Shown piece by piece: positions 51,998-61,060 of a DNA stretch of 64,000 bases. The DNA lies in contig NZ_JBBMFJ010000019.1 in the NCBI RefSeq assembly GCF_040096075.1, positions 8,045 to 72,044 on the forward strand. The letters are read 5' to 3'. The notes below the pieces were generated by a model. That model saw only the letters and a program-made list of their open reading frames with translations, was not told where the DNA came from and searched no databases. A program made the position numbers and the translations under genes. Within the stretch, counting starts at the first letter, position 1; every line of letters starts with the position of its first letter. The stretch is from Brotaphodocola faecis. Lineage in GTDB: Bacteria; Bacillota; Clostridia; Lachnospirales; Lachnospiraceae.

Positions 51998-52218
51998 TTT
52001 CAAAAGAGCGAATAGACTATACGATTGACCTTCTTATTACCATGGCCGTCGAAGAAATTGCAGAAGATACAGGAAAAAGTCCAAAGGAAATATTGCCGGA
52101 ATTTTATTCTTCCAAAACCGGCAAGGCACTTTACGATGAGCAGACCCGATTATGGTGCAATGGCCCGTCCTATATTGCCGAATTATACATGGACGAACTC
52201 TCCAAAAGAAAGATTTGA
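51982..52218 (+). CDS. DUF3791-like small protein, second partner
   Basis: From the ATG at 51982 the protein has 78 residues and overlaps the end of the DUF3990 gene by 16 bp. It is helical (SKERIDYTIDLLITMAVEEIAEDTGKSPKEILPEFYSSKTGKALYD), with the IAEDTGKSPxEILPxFxxSKTGxxLYD pattern seen in small genes beside DUF3990. It may be the true antitoxin or a second chaperone. A terminator follows. Confidence 0.65.
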   Translation: MAEEMISKERIDYTIDLLITMAVEEIAEDTGKSPKEILPEFYSSKTGKALYDEQTRLWCNGPSYIAELYMDELSKRKI

Positions 52219-52220
52219 GA

Positions 52221-52261
52221 AAAAGCTGTTTCTAACGTATTATGCGTTTGAAACAGCTTTT
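52221..52261 (+). terminator. Intrinsic terminator after DUF3990 module
   Basis: AAAAGCTGTTTC and GAAACAGCTTTT form a perfect 12-bp stem. Confidence 0.85.
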
Positions 52262-52447
52262 CTGATTAACAGACCTCCCGGCACTAAGGCTCCTTCTTTC
52301 TATCCTTCTTTTCTGTCCATTCTTGGCGTTGCGCTCACCTTTGATCTATGTTAAACTATCCTTGATAAAAATTATTTCAAACACAATAGACTCTGTCTTC
52401 GTTTCAAGCAATTGCTTATTAAAAGGGGATGAGTCTGCACAGATGCG

Positions 52448-52482
52448 GACCAAATTAGAGGAATTCTAATTTGGTCTTTTTT
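52448..52482 (+). terminator. Leader terminator before replication operon
   Basis: GACCAAATTAGA and TCTAATTTGGTC pair perfectly over a four-base loop and are followed by six T, 31 bp before the first gene of the clamp-loader operon. A promoter between 52330 and 52440 is expected but was not clear. Confidence 0.8.
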
Positions 52483-52512
52483 GTGCATTCACAACAAAGA
52501 GAGGAGGAACCT

Positions 52513-54210
52513 ATGGCTATTTTACAACTGCCGTACAATTTGTCTGCGCTATTCAATTTCAATGAACCAGACACAAATGAGGGGTCGATGGAATCTTCGG
52601 ATGAAGATTTTTTCGACCTTTTTGATTTTCTGCCAGAAAATACGGTGACTACCAATTATCTGGCCAAAGGAGGGGACCGGATCCAGTCACTGCTCCGGAT
52701 CAAAACCCGCCGGACTTATTCCATGAATGACTTTTTCAAATTATTTTCCAGAGACCAATTCTGGAAAAAGAGCAACAGCCGAAAAGATTTCACGGAATAT
52801 CTGATCAAGACCTACTGGAAAAAGGTGATTAATCCTTTTGTAAATACCCTTTACAAAGACTTTCTGGCCGGTCAGATCACAGAACAGGAGATTTCTGAGA
52901 AACTGCAGGAGATTCTGGGATTTAGCATTTCTCTATCGCAATGCCATGATGAGCAGGTAGAGAGGCTGGTTGCAGCAACCGGTATGCCCACAGACTGTAT
53001 TTTCCGGATAACCGCATTTGAAAATGAATATTTTCTGATCTTTGGGAAACTAAAGGCAAGGAACAGAAACCGTCAAATTTGGCTGACCGCCGATAGACGA
53101 AAATGTACTTTATGGGATTCCTATTATCTTGCAAAGCTGGCAGTTATAGAGCGCATCCGAATTGAATACCAGCACTACATTCACTCCATTGAATCAAAGG
53201 ATAATGATCTGGTCTATCTGTCCATTTTAAATGAGATAGATAATGGATTCCATGTTTGCGGGAGAGTATGTCCTGTATATGCCTATGAAAAAGAACAGGT
53301 TTTGTACCCAGAAGTCATGAAGTTTTTGGACAAACTGAAAATTCCTGTAAAACTGCGAATACCAGGCCAGAGCGCAAGCGGAATTCTGTTTAGCTTTTCA
53401 CTCCTGCAACAGGTATTACCGATCTTAAAACAGTATTCCATCAGCAAAGTAGATTTTCTGTACTATGCAACAATTCCAGAGGGATACCTCATTATCATAA
53501 AAGCCCTGATGGAACAGCACAAAATGCAGGAAGCAGATGCGCGCTATCATCGAAATAACACAGAGGTCGCCAATGCATTTATGACCAAAAAAAATATTCC
53601 ACCAAAACATCAGGATTACATGAAAGAGAGCAGTTTCTTAAATGTTTACCGCTATATAGAGGTAGATGAAGACTGTGATCTGGATAAAATGCGAGAACTG
53701 GAAAAAGAATTTCTCGCTCTGGGAGATATTTTGGGAAAGCATCCCTATGATGCTTCCATTCGTTTCCGCAAGCTTGGACGTCACCATGCTTCCGGCCTTT
53801 ATTCCCCGGCCTACCAGTGCGTATGCATTGATGTCCGCTCCCCCAGCAGCTATGTCCATGAATTTCTGCACATGTACGATCATTTTCACGGAATGCTGAG
53901 CGAAGGCTATGATTTTAAAGAGGTCCGGCTTCAGTATGAATCCTGCCTGCAGGAGTATCTTTCGGACTGTGAAGATCCGGATTTAAAAGCACGGCTGAAT
54001 GGAAACAGCAAATACAACCTGGATTACTATTTCGTCCCAACGGAAGTGTTTGCCCGCTGCGGAGAACTGTATTTTACGCGTTTTCGTGGTGTAGATAATT
54101 CTCTGCTGAAATTTGAAAGAGGATTTGACTATCCGGAAAACGAAAAATTATTGGAGCTGATCAAAAAATATTATGATCAGCATTTTTTAACGGAGGAGAT
54201 ACCATCATGA
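52513..54210 (+). CDS. Zincin-like protein heading the replication operon
   Basis: From the ATG at 52513 (GAGGAGG upstream) the protein has 565 residues. Near residue 460 it has SSYVHEFLHMYDHFHG, an HExxH metallopeptidase motif. TEVFARCGELYF follows some 60 residues later and could supply the third ligand, as in large polyvalent (LPD1-type) zincins. The first 400 residues are unrecognised. It overlaps the OB-HD gene by four bases. Peptidase activity in a replication operon is unexpected; it might process a toxin or repressor or be purely structural. Confidence 0.65.
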   Translation: MAILQLPYNLSALFNFNEPDTNEGSMESSDEDFFDLFDFLPENTVTTNYLAKGGDRIQSLLRIKTRRTYSMNDFFKLFSRDQFWKKSNSRKDFTEYLIKTYWKKVINPFVNTLYKDFLAGQITEQEISEKLQEILGFSISLSQCHDEQVERLVAATGMPTDCIFRITAFENEYFLIFGKLKARNRNRQIWLTADRRKCTLWDSYYLAKLAVIERIRIEYQHYIHSIESKDNDLVYLSILNEIDNGFHVCGRVCPVYAYEKEQVLYPEVMKFLDKLKIPVKLRIPGQSASGILFSFSLLQQVLPILKQYSISKVDFLYYATIPEGYLIIIKALMEQHKMQEADARYHRNNTEVANAFMTKKNIPPKHQDYMKESSFLNVYRYIEVDEDCDLDKMRELEKEFLALGDILGKHPYDASIRFRKLGRHHASGLYSPAYQCVCIDVRSPSSYVHEFLHMYDHFHGMLSEGYDFKEVRLQYESCLQEYLSDCEDPDLKARLNGNSKYNLDYYFVPTEVFARCGELYFTRFRGVDNSLLKFERGFDYPENEKLLELIKKYYDQHFLTEEIPS

Positions 54211-55193
54211 AGAAATTTTTTATCAAGGACCTGGCCAGCATGGTCGAAAAGGAGATTGCAACGGAGTTTTTACTTCGGAATGTCAAATTGTCTATTGCAG
54301 ATGGCCGGCGCTGGCAGGACCTTACACTTAGTGATAAGAGTGGTATTGTATACGGAAAATGCTGGTCCGAACATATTTCGGATAAAACTGATAACTATGT
54401 TGGAAAAATTGTCCGTGTTATCGGAAAAGTTGAGCTTTTCCGGGAGCAGTGTACGCTTCGGATTGTCCGAATCACTCCGGCTGAAACATACGATCCGGCA
54501 GATTTTCGTGTTACTTTGTCCAGCTACGATGTAGAACAAAGTATCACCCTCTTAAAAAAACTCCTCGATGAAATTGAGGATCCCAGATTGTATAGTCTAT
54601 GCTGCGCCGTATTCGGTATAGGAACTGCCAGATACGAACGTTTTCTGGAATCCCCATTGACCGAAGAGGCCACACATCCATACTTTGGCGGTTTTTTAAA
54701 GCATACCATCAATGTTGCAAGCCTGGCTGATATGGCGCTTACGATCTGCGAAGGCAGCCCAAATGAAGTGATCCGGCCGGATCCATCACTGGTCATTGCC
54801 GGTGCGCTTCTTCACGCAAGCGGCGTGCTTTCCCAGCTCACACTCGGCGCTGCGGAAGGCATCCTCACAGAACGGGCCCGCCTTTTGGCTTCTTCCACGG
54901 ATGCGGTTTTAATGGCCGTCTGTACAAACAGCCGGTTAGAACAGGAGAAACGGGTTACGGATATGTCCGCACTTTTGCATATCCTGGAAGCTGCCAATGG
55001 AATGACACCACCTAAAACCAAGGAAGCAGTTATTGTCACCAACGCAGCACGGATGAGCAAAGAGCTGAATTCTATCGATCAGATCTTTTTCGAGTCTGAC
55101 CGTATGCATCCGGCCGATAAGACCAGGAAAGCTTTCTGCGACTATCTGGGCTATGACGTCTTTCGAGGAGGAGAGGAATGTTTGAAAAACTGA
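54207..55193 (+). CDS. YhaM-like OB-fold plus HD-domain protein, altered HD
   Basis: This 328-residue protein follows the YhaM layout: an OB fold at residues 20-95 (LSDKSGIVYGKCWSEH...GKIVRVIGKVELF) and an HD-type helical domain from 155 on (HPYFGGFLKHTINVASLADMAL). In YhaM-like 3'-5' exonucleases the next block is LLHDxGK. Here it is GALLHASGVLSQL, so the signature Asp is Ala and the Lys is lost. It is therefore probably not a working nuclease but a nucleic-acid-binding or structural protein. It overlaps both neighbours in the operon. Confidence 0.75.
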   Translation: MKKFFIKDLASMVEKEIATEFLLRNVKLSIADGRRWQDLTLSDKSGIVYGKCWSEHISDKTDNYVGKIVRVIGKVELFREQCTLRIVRITPAETYDPADFRVTLSSYDVEQSITLLKKLLDEIEDPRLYSLCCAVFGIGTARYERFLESPLTEEATHPYFGGFLKHTINVASLADMALTICEGSPNEVIRPDPSLVIAGALLHASGVLSQLTLGAAEGILTERARLLASSTDAVLMAVCTNSRLEQEKRVTDMSALLHILEAANGMTPPKTKEAVIVTNAARMSKELNSIDQIFFESDRMHPADKTRKAFCDYLGYDVFRGGEECLKN

Positions 55194-56089
55194 TTTTAAA
55201 TCCATATGTGAAAAATGCTCTGAAGCAATACATGGACAAAGGACAAAAAAATGCTCAGCATTTGATTTTGTCAGGCCTTCAGGGTACTGGAAAGCGGACT
55301 TGTGCAGATATCCTGGCACACTTTCTCCTGGACATCAGACTTGATAAGCCGCTCCATTCCTGCGCAGATTTTTTCTGTCTGGACTGTGACCAGGCGAGCA
55401 TCAAATTGTCTGATACAGAGGACTTGAAAGATTTTATTTCCTATTCCAGTACTGTGCGCCGCGTTGTTTTGATTGATAATGCGAATCAGATGACGTCAAA
55501 CGTGGCCAACAGCCTGCTAAAAGAGTTGGAAGACGGGCAATGTGTATTCATTTTTATAGCACACAAGCCTTTGATTCGCACGGTATGCAGCCGGTGCTTT
55601 GAAATCTGTTTTCTTCCAGTAAATGAAGATGATATGGCACAGTTTTTTATGGAACAGGGGGATTTTGTATCATTAGAGGTGGTTACAGCCTCTAATGGCT
55701 GTCCCGGACTATTCCGACAGCTAAATGCTGATGACGCTTTCATATCTATGACCGCCAGAATGATAAAAGCACTGAACCAACAAAAGCATGCGGATCTTCT
55801 GTCAACCTTCGGTCTCCTGAAAGAAAAAGACGAATATGCTTTGGAGGCATTTTCACCGGCCGCCCGTCTGGCAATCGTGAGGCTTTTGGAAGCCATCTAT
55901 GCAGATCAATACCTGCATAAACTTGTTGGAAACGTATTACTCCCGTATATGACGGAACTGCCTGTTTCCGCTACCCAGGCTTATCAGATTTCTAAACAGG
56001 CACGCAATATCCGGGCAAAAAAGCTACTTTACACAAAACATGATTTTCTGGAACTCCTGTTCCAGATGATGAAAGAGGGGGAATTATGA
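55178..56089 (+). CDS. holB: DNA polymerase III delta-prime-like clamp-loader subunit
   Basis: This 303-residue AAA+ protein has GLQGTGKRT near residues 33-41, VVLIDNANQMTSNVANSLLKELEDG near 95-120 and an SRC motif in IRTVCSRCFEI near 140. LLKxLE and SRC are the hallmarks of clamp-loader subunits (delta-prime/HolB), giving the arginine finger in trans. The Walker A is intact, unlike many delta-prime proteins. It overlaps the OB-HD gene by 16 bp and the dnaX gene by four. It would help load a sliding clamp on plasmid DNA. Confidence 0.8.
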   Translation: MFEKLILNPYVKNALKQYMDKGQKNAQHLILSGLQGTGKRTCADILAHFLLDIRLDKPLHSCADFFCLDCDQASIKLSDTEDLKDFISYSSTVRRVVLIDNANQMTSNVANSLLKELEDGQCVFIFIAHKPLIRTVCSRCFEICFLPVNEDDMAQFFMEQGDFVSLEVVTASNGCPGLFRQLNADDAFISMTARMIKALNQQKHADLLSTFGLLKEKDEYALEAFSPAARLAIVRLLEAIYADQYLHKLVGNVLLPYMTELPVSATQAYQISKQARNIRAKKLLYTKHDFLELLFQMMKEGEL

Positions 56090-57687
56090 CTCTTTATACC
56101 AAGATACGCCCAAAAACCTTCGATGAAGTAAAGGGGCAGGAATTTATTGTAAATAATCTGAGAATGCAGTCAATTCGCGACAAATTCTTTCAGGTAATTG
56201 TCCTGGCCGGGCAGTACGGGGCCGGGAAGACAACACTTGCCAGGATCGTGGCCGCGGCAGCAAACTGTAAAAACAAAGATAAAAATGGAAACCCTTGCGG
56301 TACCTGTGATGGCTGTAGATCTGTAGCTAATGGATCGGTTGATTTTCTGGAAATCGACGGTGCCAGTAACACCGGAGTTGATCATGTAAGGGACCTGACT
56401 GACTGGCTGCACGAACGCCCACTCGGAAAACGGAAAATCGTTATCATCGATGAGGTACACATGCTTTCCCGGCAGGCTTTCAATGCCCTTTTAAAAACAT
56501 TGGAGGAACCACCAGCTTATGCATTGATCATCCTTTGTACAACAGAAGCCGACCGGATCCCGGCAACCATCCGGTCGCGATCTGCCTGCTATACCATCAC
56601 GCAGATTCCAGAAGCTATCATCTGTGAACATCTTCTTAAAGTTGCAGCAGAATTTCAAATCGGTATCCAGCCGGAAGCTGCAGAACTAATTGCTTCCTAT
56701 TCTGGTGGCGCGATGCGAAATGCCTTAAAACTGCTGGAACAGCTATCAAATGGAGAAGATGAAATCACGGCTGATATCGTGCGATCTGTTCTTGGAATAT
56801 CTGAAAAAGAAGAGCTGGTCCGAATTATTCAGGCAATGCTTTCTGGAAATTATACAGACCTTCTGGATTCTTTAAATTCCATCGCCAAAAGTGGAAAATC
56901 TCTACTGACCCTTACGGAAGAGCTCTTAAATGAATCCACATCCTTGCTGCTGGCCAAAACAGGGCAGCCCTCATCCGCTTCAGCTATCGCAGAAAACTAT
57001 ACACTAGAACGGCTTTGCGAACTGTCTGCTAAACTAAACTGGCTGAATGATGAACTAAAAAATGCTGCCAGCAGCGGAATAGCAGCCTATATTCATGCGA
57101 CAAAAGATCTGAACACTGGTGAATCAGGTCTTGCTGGAAAATTAAACTCATTGGAAGATCAGGTGTCCAAGCTGTCTGCCGAACTAAAGTCCATAAAATC
57201 CGGCAGATTTCCCAAACCAGTCGATACGGCTCTGGAAGCAAAGACCAATATCCCGATAACTTCCAATAGCTCTGCTCAGTCCGACTTACCAGAGGAGAGT
57301 GCACCTGTTTTAAACACTCCTTCCACAACCTCAGAAGTTGCGCAAACAGAAACTACAGATTTTGATGCACTTTTTGGTGACTGGGGCTTTGACTCCTTTG
57401 ATAATACGGACGAACCCGGATTTTTTGAAAGTGCAGAGGACGCTGCCCCTCTTTTTCAGGAAACAGCAGCAGTTTCTGAAACTTCCGCGGCCCTTTCTGC
57501 GGGAGAACTTGCACAAATAAGTTTGTCCGAGAGAATCAGCAATGACCCAGTTATAAAGGAAAAACTTCTTTCCGCTGAATGGATCACACAGGAAGAGGAC
57601 CTTTTACTTAAGGTGCTTCCGGAATACAAAGAAGAAATCCTATTATTTATTGCTGCAAGTGGTATAAAAAACATCACAATCTGCTAA
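56086..57687 (+). CDS. dnaX: DnaX-like gamma/tau clamp-loader subunit
   Basis: This 533-residue protein starts TLYTKIRPKTFDEVKGQEF, the standard DnaX N-terminus. Walker A is AGQYGAGKTT (41-50), the zinc module CNNNNNNNNNCGTCDGC follows, then IIDEVHMLSRQAFNALLKTLEEPP and TIRSRS. All clamp-loader motor motifs are intact. After about residue 360 the sequence turns acidic and low-complexity, then ends in a small folded region (ISNDPVIKEKLLSAEWITQEEDLLLKVLPEY). Chromosomal DnaX has a different tail, so this is a plasmid version, not a fragment of the host gene. Confidence 0.9.
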   Translation: MTLYTKIRPKTFDEVKGQEFIVNNLRMQSIRDKFFQVIVLAGQYGAGKTTLARIVAAAANCKNKDKNGNPCGTCDGCRSVANGSVDFLEIDGASNTGVDHVRDLTDWLHERPLGKRKIVIIDEVHMLSRQAFNALLKTLEEPPAYALIILCTTEADRIPATIRSRSACYTITQIPEAIICEHLLKVAAEFQIGIQPEAAELIASYSGGAMRNALKLLEQLSNGEDEITADIVRSVLGISEKEELVRIIQAMLSGNYTDLLDSLNSIAKSGKSLLTLTEELLNESTSLLLAKTGQPSSASAIAENYTLERLCELSAKLNWLNDELKNAASSGIAAYIHATKDLNTGESGLAGKLNSLEDQVSKLSAELKSIKSGRFPKPVDTALEAKTNIPITSNSSAQSDLPEESAPVLNTPSTTSEVAQTETTDFDALFGDWGFDSFDNTDEPGFFESAEDAAPLFQETAAVSETSAALSAGELAQISLSERISNDPVIKEKLLSAEWITQEEDLLLKVLPEYKEEILLFIAASGIKNITIC

Positions 57688-57693
57688 ACACAT

Positions 57694-57724
57694 AAGGGCT
57701 GTAAACTATTGGTTTACGGTCCTT
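57694..57724 (+). terminator. Terminator after dnaX
   Basis: AAGGGCTGTAAAC and GTTTACGGTCCTT form a stem over a short loop, followed by ATTTCT. Confidence 0.65.
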
Positions 57725-57799
57725 ATTTCTATATCTGGGGATTGCTTCTTTCTTTGAACATGATACACTGAAAGAAAATAAAAAGACTGGAGACCCATT

Positions 57800-58516
57800 A
57801 TGGATTTTAAAGATAAGGTTGTCGTTGTGACTGGTGGTGCACATGGAATTGGAAAAGCTATTGCCGATTCCTTCCAAAAAGAAGGCGCCACGGTAGAAAT
57901 CATAGATATCGCGCCCGGAAATCATTTTGTCGGAGATATTAGCAAAAAAGAGGTTTTGGAAGAATTTGCTGCCAGCGTCATTCAAAAACATGGACATGCA
58001 GATTACCTGATCAACAATGCACTACCCCTGATGAAGGGTATCAGGGACTGTTCCTACGAAGAGTTTCAATACGCCCTGGAGGTCGGAGTGACTGCACCAT
58101 TTTATCTTTCCAAATTGTTTTCTAATCACTTTACCAATGGCTCTGCAATCATCAATATATCATCCTCCCGGGATCGTATGAGCCAGCCACAAACTGAAAG
58201 CTATACCGCTGCAAAAGGTGGAATTTCTTCGCTTACTCATGCACTGGCAATCAGTTTTTCTGGGAAAGTACGGGTAAATTCTATCTCTCCCGGCTGGATT
58301 GATACGGATTACCGCATCTACGATGGTGCTCATGCCACCCAGCAGCCAGCCGGACGTGTGGGAAATCCGATGGATATCGCCAATATGGTCTTATTCCTGT
58401 GTTCAGAAAAAGCCGGGTTTATTACCGGAGAAAATATCTGCATTGATGGCGGTATGACAAGACAAATGATTTACCATGGCGATCATGGGTGGATTTACAA
58501 TGTTTCAAACGAATAG
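57800..58516 (+). CDS. Short-chain dehydrogenase/reductase
   Basis: This 238-residue protein is a classical SDR: cofactor loop TGGAHGIG (residues 12-19), NNA near 75, ISSS near 118, catalytic YTAAK near 134-138, and the C-terminal INSISPGWIDT and ICIDGGM. It would oxidise or reduce an alcohol or ketone with NAD(P); the substrate is unknown. A promoter-like TTGCTT/TACACT pair lies about 60 bp upstream. It is cargo between the clamp-loader and initiator genes and is unrelated in frame to the SDR remnant at 40.1 kb. Confidence 0.9.
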   Translation: MDFKDKVVVVTGGAHGIGKAIADSFQKEGATVEIIDIAPGNHFVGDISKKEVLEEFAASVIQKHGHADYLINNALPLMKGIRDCSYEEFQYALEVGVTAPFYLSKLFSNHFTNGSAIINISSSRDRMSQPQTESYTAAKGGISSLTHALAISFSGKVRVNSISPGWIDTDYRIYDGAHATQQPAGRVGNPMDIANMVLFLCSEKAGFITGENICIDGGMTRQMIYHGDHGWIYNVSNE

Positions 58517-58554
58517 AGCAAACAATTTGCAATCCCCTTCCAGTTTCATTTGTC

Positions 58555-58583
58555 TTGCGATAAATCCATTCTTTCGGTATAAT
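58555..58583 (+). promoter_or_regulatory. Promoter of initiator-like gene
   Basis: TTGCGA (58555-58560) and TATAAT (58578-58583) are 17 bp apart, 34 bp before the ATG. Confidence 0.75.
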
Positions 58584-58617
58584 ATAAGCTAGGGTTTATC
58601 TTTTAGGAGCGTAAATA

Positions 58618-60021
58618 ATGGAAAGAGATTCAGAGTTATTAAATAAAAAGAAAACTGTTCAGATTTCGGTAACAGATAAAGATGGAAAAGAGCACCCCAT
58701 TGATGTTGAAACTGAGATGGTACCTGTTGATCATGAGATCAGTTATAAAACTGAAAATGAGTGGTGGTCAAAAGACCCTGAAACAGGAAAAGTATATGCA
58801 CCAATTCCCGAACATTATGCCCTGCACTTTCAGGAACTTCAAGCTCGTAAGGAGTCTGGCCCACCTTTGACAGAAGATGAAAATCGTATATATGAGGCTC
58901 TCAAGGTAGTTCTTCAGGAGCTGCCGGTTTTTGCCGCCGATAACGCATACAACACACAGCCTGATGCATCTTCGCTAGAGTCCGTAGAGCATGAAACTAA
59001 AAAAAGAACCAACCGAACAAGAAAAAAAGACTATGTCGATACTTCATTAACAAAGCACATTTCCCTGATTATTGATCAGGAATATGAATCCGGCTTAAGT
59101 CTACGGAAAAGTGGAAATGCTTATTTAAAGCCCCTGGTTTCGACAGACGGACTTAATTATAATCCCGATACAGGAAAACTCTCTTTCGCAGGATTACCTG
59201 CGTCAGAGGCAACGTTGGAAGAAATTAACCGTGGTAAAGTTGTGGAGATTGGAGAATTCGATCTGCCCTTATTAAAATTATTTTATAGTATCATCCTTTC
59301 TGATTTTAGAGAGAGTTTCTCTACAAACCACGAAGTAAACGAAAGTTTTGCCATCTATCTGCCAGACTTAGCAGAACTCATGGGAAAAGGCCGTAATATA
59401 AGTGCTGAAGATACAATATTACTTCGCAATAAAGTCGGAGCATTCCAAACTCTCTACGGAGTTATTCGTGATCCCAAATATCCAAAACGAATCGGATCTG
59501 CTTTACCACTCCTGGTTTCACTGGGTTATGACGACACCACGAACACAATACGTTTTTCCTCACCTTATATGTTGCGCTTAATACAAACACTGTATGATGT
59601 AACAGTACGCCGATCAAAACTCCGATTGAATAAGATGAATGAACCTGAAAAGTTCTTAATATCAGAGCATGCTGATATCATCAATACCTCAATAACCAAG
59701 GAAAGAAATAAACGCTCCGTGGAAATTGTGTTTGCGATTGTAACAATGATTGAACAATCTAAAGATGAAAATGTGTTCATCTCTGTTCAGGAAATTTTTG
59801 ATCGCTCTCCTCAATTAGCAGAAGCTCTAAAAAATACGATCCGTACATCAAACAAAAACACATTATTAAAACGTGCTTTTTCAAAAGCTTATGAACTACT
59901 GGAAAAACAGACCACATTGAAAGAGCGTTATCCTAATATGGTTTTCTCTGAAGAATTTTTAGGGATTCCGACTGTAAGCACTTTAAAAGATATGCAACTG
60001 CATTTTATCAAGAAAAAATAA
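58618..60021 (+). CDS. Possible replication initiator or iteron-binding protein
   Basis: This 467-residue protein has an acidic N-terminus, a basic segment (HETKKRTNRTRKKDYVDTS) near 122-140, and a helical C-terminal two-thirds. The latter has IYLPDLAELMGKGRNISAEDTILLRNKVGAFQTLYG and a second winged-helix-like region near 385-430. The overall shape recalls plasmid Rep proteins with two winged helices. Its gene ends 100 bp before the iteron array, a common place for rep. Not matched to a named Rep family. AGGAG precedes the ATG. Confidence 0.5.
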   Translation: MERDSELLNKKKTVQISVTDKDGKEHPIDVETEMVPVDHEISYKTENEWWSKDPETGKVYAPIPEHYALHFQELQARKESGPPLTEDENRIYEALKVVLQELPVFAADNAYNTQPDASSLESVEHETKKRTNRTRKKDYVDTSLTKHISLIIDQEYESGLSLRKSGNAYLKPLVSTDGLNYNPDTGKLSFAGLPASEATLEEINRGKVVEIGEFDLPLLKLFYSIILSDFRESFSTNHEVNESFAIYLPDLAELMGKGRNISAEDTILLRNKVGAFQTLYGVIRDPKYPKRIGSALPLLVSLGYDDTTNTIRFSSPYMLRLIQTLYDVTVRRSKLRLNKMNEPEKFLISEHADIINTSITKERNKRSVEIVFAIVTMIEQSKDENVFISVQEIFDRSPQLAEALKNTIRTSNKNTLLKRAFSKAYELLEKQTTLKERYPNMVFSEEFLGIPTVSTLKDMQLHFIKKK

Positions 60022-60024
60022 TTT

Positions 60025-60054
60025 AAACCGAGAGCGTACTGTTCTCGGTTTTCT
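60025..60054 (+). terminator. Intrinsic terminator
   Basis: AACCGAGA and TCTCGGTT pair around a loop of about 10 nt, followed by TTCT, directly after the 467-residue gene. Confidence 0.75.
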
Positions 60055-60121
60055 ATTATATGGTAATTATATAGCGCTAATCGGATAACTGTGAATATTT
60101 TTTTGGAAGATATGTTAAATG

Positions 60122-60712
60122 GGCAACTGCGGTTGCTTTTTCGGAGAACTGCAGCCACTAACCGGTTTTGATTCAACTGCAGTTACTTTTCGGGGAACTG
60201 TGGTAACTGACAGGCTTCGGCTCAACTGCAGTTACTTTTCGGGGAACTGCGGTAACTGACAAACTCCGGCTTAATGCAGCCACTTTTCGGGGAACTGCGG
60301 TAACTGACAAACTCCGGCTTAATGCAGCCACTTTTCGGGGAACTGCGGTAACTGACAGACTCCGGCTTAATGCAGCCACTTTTCGGGGAACTGCGGTAAC
60401 TGACAAACTCTGGCTTAATGCAGCCACTTTTCGGGGAACTGCGGTAACTGACAGACTCCGACTTAATGCAGCCACTTTTCGGGGAACTGCGGTAACTGAC
60501 AGACTCCAGCTTAATGCAGCCACTTTTCGGGGAACTGCGGTAACTGACAAACTCCGGCTTAATGCAGCCACTTTTCGGGGAACTGCGGTAACTGGCCGTC
60601 CCGTGCCCAGATGCAGTCATTTTTCGGGGAACTGCGGTAACTGACAGACTCCAGCTTAATGCAGCCACTTTTCGGGGAACTGCGGTAACTGGCCGTCCCG
60701 TGCCCAGATGCA
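60122..60712 (+). repeat. Iteron array, 48-bp units
   Basis: About 11 units of 48 bp, each CTTTTCGGGGAACTGCGG then TAACTGACARACTCCRGC then TTAATGCAGCCA, with variants at the left edge and two copies carrying GGCCGTCCCGTGCCCAG. Each unit seems to hold two diverged half-length sites (AACTGCGGTAAC and TAATGCAGCCAC). Because 48 is a multiple of three, long artefactual frames run through it on the minus strand. Confidence 0.85.
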
Positions 60713-61060
60713 GTTGTTTTTCGGTACTCTGCAGTAGTTTTTTCGGAAACTGCAGCTGCTTTTTCGGTAAACTGCGGTGGCTTTTTCGGAAGCTGCAGCT
60801 GCTTTTTCGGTAAACTGCGGTAGCCTTTTTCGGAGAACTGCGGTAACCTTTTCGGAGAACTGCGGTAACCTTTTCGGAGAACTGCGGTAACTTTTTCGGG
60901 GAACCGCGGTAACTTTTTCGGGGAACTGCGGTAGTTTTTTCGGAGAACTGCGGTATTTTTTTCGGGGAACTGCGGTAACTTTTTCGGAGAACTGCGGTAA
61001 CTTTTTCGGGGAACTGCGGTAACTTTTTTCGGGGAACTGCGGTAACTTTTTCGGGGAAAA
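60713..61060 (+). repeat. Iteron array, 21-23-bp units
   Basis: About 15 tandem copies of TTTTTCGGGGAACTGCGGTA (roughly two helical turns), degenerate on the left and near perfect on the right. The core is the same AACTGCGGTAAC as in the 48-bp array. This is the expected form of Rep-binding iterons in a plasmid origin. Confidence 0.88.

Noticed and set aside
60122..61060. Possible CRISPR array
   Set aside because: Units are tandem, with no unique spacers of constant length, and no cas genes are nearby. The pattern fits iterons.
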